NCBI GenBank assembly: GCA_013176395.1
Contig: JABMLP010000018.1
Coordinates: 682,001-746,000 of the forward strand
Direction: 5' to 3'
Origin: Venturia oleaginea
Lineage: Eukaryota > Ascomycota > Dothideomycetes > Venturiales > Venturiaceae
DNA: 64,000 bases
Shown in pieces: positions 60,431-64,000 of the stretch (position 1 is its first letter; each line of letters opens with the position of its first letter). Under the pieces are notes generated by a model. That model was not told the DNA's origin. It ran no database searches and saw only the letters and a program-made list of their open reading frames with translations. A program made the position numbers and the translations under genes.

Positions 60431-60859
60431 TCAAGCAGGGTCCTTCAGGCTGTCCGTAGCTGAAATTGTCAGTCTTGTTTGCATAGTGATAGCTCGGCGC
60501 AACATCTACCTTCAAGATGGAAGAGAACATTCGATTGGTAATTTTTAAACATCTGAGCCACGAGCTCAACGTTCATATTCTGGATGTTGATCTCCTACCA
60601 CTTTTTTAGCACGAAATCACAAGTTCGGGCATTGTCGACAAGTGTAATTACCTGCAGACTCTTGTTCAAGACCATGATAGCTTCATTCAGTTTCTCCTAA
60701 AGAAATCAACATCTACGCGTTCTTATACGCGACGGTTGAGCTGCTTACCACATTGGTGATTATTCGGCCCAAGAGGAGGTTTTGCTGGTGTTCGTGAGGG
60801 CTTTCCTGTGGAGCTGTTAGCATGGGCTGAGTATGCCCAGAAGTATAGCAACTTACCAT
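60431..60859 (-). CDS. dad4: DASH/Dam1 complex subunit Dad4
   Basis: Five tiny coding exons (minus strand): 60859-60857 (only the ATG), 60805-60749, 60696-60652, 60594-60510 and 60459-60431, closing to exactly 72 codons plus stop, the same length as yeast Dad4. The protein starts [20 protein letters not shown] and contains [18 protein letters not shown] and [16 protein letters not shown], the family core. Known role: small coiled-coil subunit of the DASH ring that links kinetochores to spindle microtubules. It is divergent from ies6 over 247 bp and parallel to arp5. Exon 1 holding only a start codon makes it easy to miss in automatic annotation. An ACGCGT lies in the intron at 60715-60720. 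Confidence 0.93.
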
Positions 60860-61106
60860 TTTCAGATGTGGTTGTATTCGGCTCGAAATCGAGGCTTTAA
60901 GACTGCAGGTAAGCTACGACCTCTTGAAAAGCAAAAGGTTTTGATCGTTGGTGTTTACAACGGCCTTTGTCATAAAGGCGTACGCGATTGTATTTGGAAG
61001 CGCTCGTCTATTCACTCAGCGCCAGGACATCGACTTCTAAGAATCACCATTATGATTCACAACTCACCCAACACGACATCAACACCTCTCCATAACCATC
61101 TCAAAG
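60860..61106. promoter_or_regulatory. Divergent promoter DAD4 / IES6
   Basis: 247 bp between the two start codons. It includes GCGTACGCG (about 60978-60986) but no clear MCB, TATA or other known site. A plus frame through here (60833-61507) is not supported as coding. Confidence 0.5.
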
Positions 61107-61694
61107 ATGGCTCCAATCACCACCAGCTCCGACGAACACACTCACCAAGCCCTCCTCGACCAACTCGACATGCAAGCCTTTCCAAAGCCCTTCCGAAACC
61201 CCTCGTGGAAACCCTCCCAACGCCGCAACAAATCCCTAAAACAAATGCTCGCCGACGCCGCCAGAAAAGAGGCCTCAATGATGCCCTCCCAAGCAGCCTC
61301 CGGTTCTTCAACACCCCTCCTCCCCCCCAGCGGCGGTCTAACTCCCTCAAACACCTCTACAACCGGCGGCCAATCCAACATCGCGCAAGCAGCTCAACGC
61401 CTCGACCGTTTAGTCCTAGAACGGAATCAAAATGCCGCTGTGTCCGCGGATGGGAGGTCGAGTGTTGGAGGAGGGGGCACTATACAAGTCACTTATACGA
61501 ACATTGAGGCGGCGCCGAGTATGAGTCCCAAGAAGAAGTATTGTGATGTTACGGGTGTACCGACGACATATACAGATCCGAAGAGTGGGTTGAATTATTA
61601 CAATGCCGAGGTTTACAAGTATATTAGGACTTTGCCCCAATCCACGGTGGAGCAGTATTTGTCGCTGCGAGGAGCGCATACGGTGTTGAAATGA
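61107..61694 (+). CDS. ies6: INO80 complex subunit Ies6
   Basis: Single-exon frame of 195 codons (yeast Ies6 has 166). N-terminal motif FPKPFRNPSWKPSQRRNKSLKQ is followed by a Ser/Thr/Gly-rich linker, and the YL1 C-terminal domain spans residues about 143-195 (KKYCDVTGVPTTYTDPKSGL, NYYNAEVYKYIRTLP). Known role: binds Arp5 tightly and is needed for INO80 nucleosome sliding. The gene stands next to dad4 and arp5. The start ATG is the first in the frame and fits the family N-terminus. Confidence 0.93.
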   Translation: MAPITTSSDEHTHQALLDQLDMQAFPKPFRNPSWKPSQRRNKSLKQMLADAARKEASMMPSQAASGSSTPLLPPSGGLTPSNTSTTGGQSNIAQAAQRLDRLVLERNQNAAVSADGRSSVGGGGTIQVTYTNIEAAPSMSPKKKYCDVTGVPTTYTDPKSGLNYYNAEVYKYIRTLPQSTVEQYLSLRGAHTVLK

Positions 61695-62584
61695 GCAGGG
61701 TTTTAATGGGTCAAGAGACGTGTTCGCTTGTTTGGCACAAGGTGGATTGGAATGATCGGCCAATGCGGTTGGTACAGATGGCATGAATTGTTGCAAAATA
61801 CAAGCCGGGAATGGAACAGTCTCTGAGGAAAGTATGGCATGAACAGAGATGGTTACTCCTACGAGGCTCAACCTCAATCGGAAGTGGGGCGACATCGAGA
61901 TCCTAAGTTTCGACTTCATGATGATTTCCCGCTCGATTGAGCCTTCAAGAAGCACCCCACATCATCAGCTTCGAAGCAGATTGTACTCCCAAGTTTCGGT
62001 GACGAGTAGACATAGTTCATCGGGTGATTAGACGGACGACACATCAGTCAAAATCCAGCAGGAAGAGGAGACGAGGGAACAATGCATTTCACAAGCACAT
62101 CAAAGAAACAGCGACTCAAGGTGGTGTCTTTATCAAACGAACTTTGTCAACCCCCAGTTCACGCCGCTGAATCGATGACAACCCATTGAGAGTTGATCAA
62201 GTACGTCCGATGAAAACACCGCTTCAAGTCGCTCTTTCTGCGATGTATAAACTCTTACTTGAGGTGTTCGTGAGATCGGGCGTGGAAGGCGGGTTTTTCC
62301 AACCTGTAATGTAAGCAAAATATATGCACAAACATTTCTCAAACAAACACCATCACAACACGAACCCATTGGCATGACAAGGGAAACCATTCCATCTCAT
62401 GAGAATCGATCGCTAAAACACAATCAATGAATCAATTTTACCGAAAGGAAAAAAAAACCCAAGTCCACGTCCGTGCTTCCAACTTTTGATGACCGAAAAC
62501 ACAAAAACAATAGACTCCCAGGTCTTTAGGGTATAAAGAAGATGTCAAGAAAGAAAGAAAAAATGTGGAGGGGAGGTGGACATG
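61695..62584. other. Convergent intergenic region
   Basis: 3' flanks of ies6 and the ABC transporter. A minus frame of 179 codons (61416-61955) overlaps the ies6 coding strand and is not real. No other signal. Confidence 0.5.
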
Positions 62585-64000
62585 CTACTCCTCCAACGCA
62601 GTCGTAAACCTCTGCACACCAACATCCTCAGGACTATCATCCCCAGAGCCAGAGCCATCCCCGTCCTCCTCCTCCTCCTCCTCATCATCATCCTTATTCT
62701 TCTCACCATCATCTTTCCCAAGCTTCCCATCATCAGATTCATTCGTGCCCGCTTCAGATTCATCCAGAATCGGCGGGATAGAAGGATTCATAGGACCTTG
62801 CCTTGAATTATCAATAAGAGACCCGGTAATCGAAGATGGACGCGTCACCACCGAAGAAGGTGGCGTGGGAATCCGAATAGCCTTCGCGCTATCAAACGAG
62901 CTCAGAATCGACGGATCAGTTGGGCGACGGATCGCCCTCGTGCTGTCAGACGTATCCGTAGACGGTAAATCCTCAGGTTCGATTTCATCCGGGACCGAGA
63001 ACGGGAAACCAGAGTTGCGTCGTTGGTACATGCGGTTGGTAGATCGGCTACCGGGGGTCGTGAGCAGAGATGTAGCCGTGGTATCTGGTGTAGCCGGCTC
63101 GAAGGTAAGGGCGACGTTGCTTTTAGGGGTAATTGGGATGACATGCGCAGTCGTACTTGCAGTCTGGAATGGCGCCATTGTCTGCGTGGCGTAGGTTGGC
63201 TTCGCAGAGATCATTCGGATGGGACCGTCGATATCGGATCCTTCGCTGAAGCTGCCGTTGGGGCTGCCTTCGCCTCCACCTTGTTGAGGTTTTGATTTCT
63301 TACCAAAGCAGCCTTTATCTTTCTTTGACTGGAAAGGCTTGCTTTCACAAGCACCATCTACTTGATCCAGTAGGCTGGATTCGTGGTCGAGAAGAATGAG
63401 ATCCTCTTCTTCGGGATGAGCGGTGACCGAACTGGCCTTGGAACTGTGCAGAGGATTACAATTAGTTTTCGGGTCGCAGCTGGGGGTTAGGTATTTACAT
63501 CCCTATCATAGCCTTTTCCTGTAGTCTGCTTGCGCCAAAGCTCGGAATACTTGCCGGCGGGATTCTGAAGAAGCTCTTCATGGGTGCCTTTTTCAAGAAT
63601 CTTGCCCTGGTCGATTACAATGATCATATCAGCTTCCATTATGGTGGATAGTCTGTGGGCGATAACGAAGGTGGTTCTGCCTTTGCTGAGCTTCTTGAAC
63701 GCGGCTTGGATCTGGGCCTCAATAGATGAGTCTACAGCTGATGTCGCTTCGTCCAGCAGCACAATCTGAGGGTTCTTGAGGAAGATGCGTGCGATGGCGA
63801 TGCGCTGAAGTTCACCTCCAGAGAGCTTGACTCCACGCTCACCGACTTTGGATTTGTAGCCATCAGGGAAGCTTATAATCTTATCGTGAACGGCAGCCGC
63901 TTTGCAAGCCTCGATGATCTCCCCATTCTTCGCATCGAGGCGTGCATAGCGCACGTTTTCCATGACAGTCTGGTTGAAAAGCGCTGGATCTTGTGGAACG
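62585..64000 (-). CDS. Half-size ABC transporter of the Hmt1/ABCB6 group, C-terminal part (5' end outside window)
   Basis: Minus strand, cut by the right edge. The nucleotide-binding domain shows the signature VKLSGGELQRIAIARIFL, Walker B IVLLDEATSAVD and the H-loop FVIAHRLSTI. One intron follows (donor at 63498, acceptor at about 63437; the second boundary is uncertain by a few bases). The remaining about 284 codons form a disordered tail with a Glu/Asp-rich block near the end. S. pombe Hmt1 (vacuolar phytochelatin/heavy metal transport) and mammalian ABCB6 have similar NBDs; I infer this group from the LSGGE and DEATSAVDSSIE context. Substrate and membrane location need the missing half. 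Confidence 0.8.

Noticed and set aside
60833..61507. 224-codon plus frame overlapping the ies6 start
   Set aside because: Its frame differs from ies6, which carries a conserved YL1 C-terminal domain, and its 5' part covers dad4 exon 1 and the shared promoter.
1..64000. CRISPR arrays, bacterial operons, rRNA genes
   Set aside because: The spliced genes and protein families are eukaryotic; I saw no direct-repeat arrays with spacers and no rRNA sequence.

Overview
The window is nuclear DNA of a filamentous ascomycete (Pezizomycotina). The evidence is short introns of about 45-60 bp with GTAAGT-type donors and CTAAY/CTGAC-type branch points, fungal versions of eukaryotic complexes (Tof1/Csm3, DASH subunit Dad4, INO80 subunits Arp5 and Ies6, THO subunit 1, Ski2), a fungal homeodomain regulator of the Htf1/Hox2 type, and degenerate LTR and hAT transposons carrying C-to-T style damage. 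A Leotiomycete is my weak guess; the class is not proven by the sequence.

Layout. 0.85-1.9 kb: mitochondrial 3-hydroxyacyl-CoA dehydrogenase. 2.4-4.3 kb: a damaged TRI12-type MFS transporter. 4.85-5.97 kb (-) and 6.15-9.9 kb (+): an inositol-monophosphatase family gene and TOF1, divergent across 178 bp. 9.9-21.9 kb: gene-poor and transposon-rich, with a probable solo LTR (11.03-11.19 kb) and a complete but dead chromodomain Ty3/gypsy element (12.48-18.03 kb) whose 3' LTR contains a second solo LTR. 21.9-23.7 kb (-): homeobox gene with about 3 kb of gene-free DNA upstream. 26.7-28.9 kb (-): THO complex subunit 1. 29.3-30.3 kb (+): CSM3. 31.1-35.1 kb (+): SKI2. 35-50 kb: accessory stretch with three related F-box-like genes (two clearly broken), a proline-tRNA-like relic with a duplicated insertion, a hAT element that split a host gene, and lineage-specific hypotheticals. 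50.9-56.1 kb (-): two large disordered hypotheticals. 57.6-60.0 kb (-) ARP5, 60.4-60.9 kb (-) DAD4, 61.1-61.7 kb (+) IES6. 62.6 kb to the right edge (-): C-terminal half of a half-size ABC transporter, cut by the window.

How the genes relate. Two pairs of physically bound partners lie in this one window: Tof1 with Csm3 (replication fork protection complex) and Arp5 with Ies6 (INO80 module). TOF1 and CSM3 both have ACGCGT (MCB-type) sites close upstream, which would fit shared G1/S control. THOC1/CSM3, IMPase/TOF1 and DAD4/IES6 are each divergent pairs over short shared promoters. The transposon and pseudogene content is concentrated at 10-18 kb and 36-50 kb, so the window alternates conserved housekeeping blocks with decaying accessory blocks.

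Exon coordinates were worked out by hand from splice motifs and frame closure. Where the total length closes to a whole number of codons this is stated in the entry.
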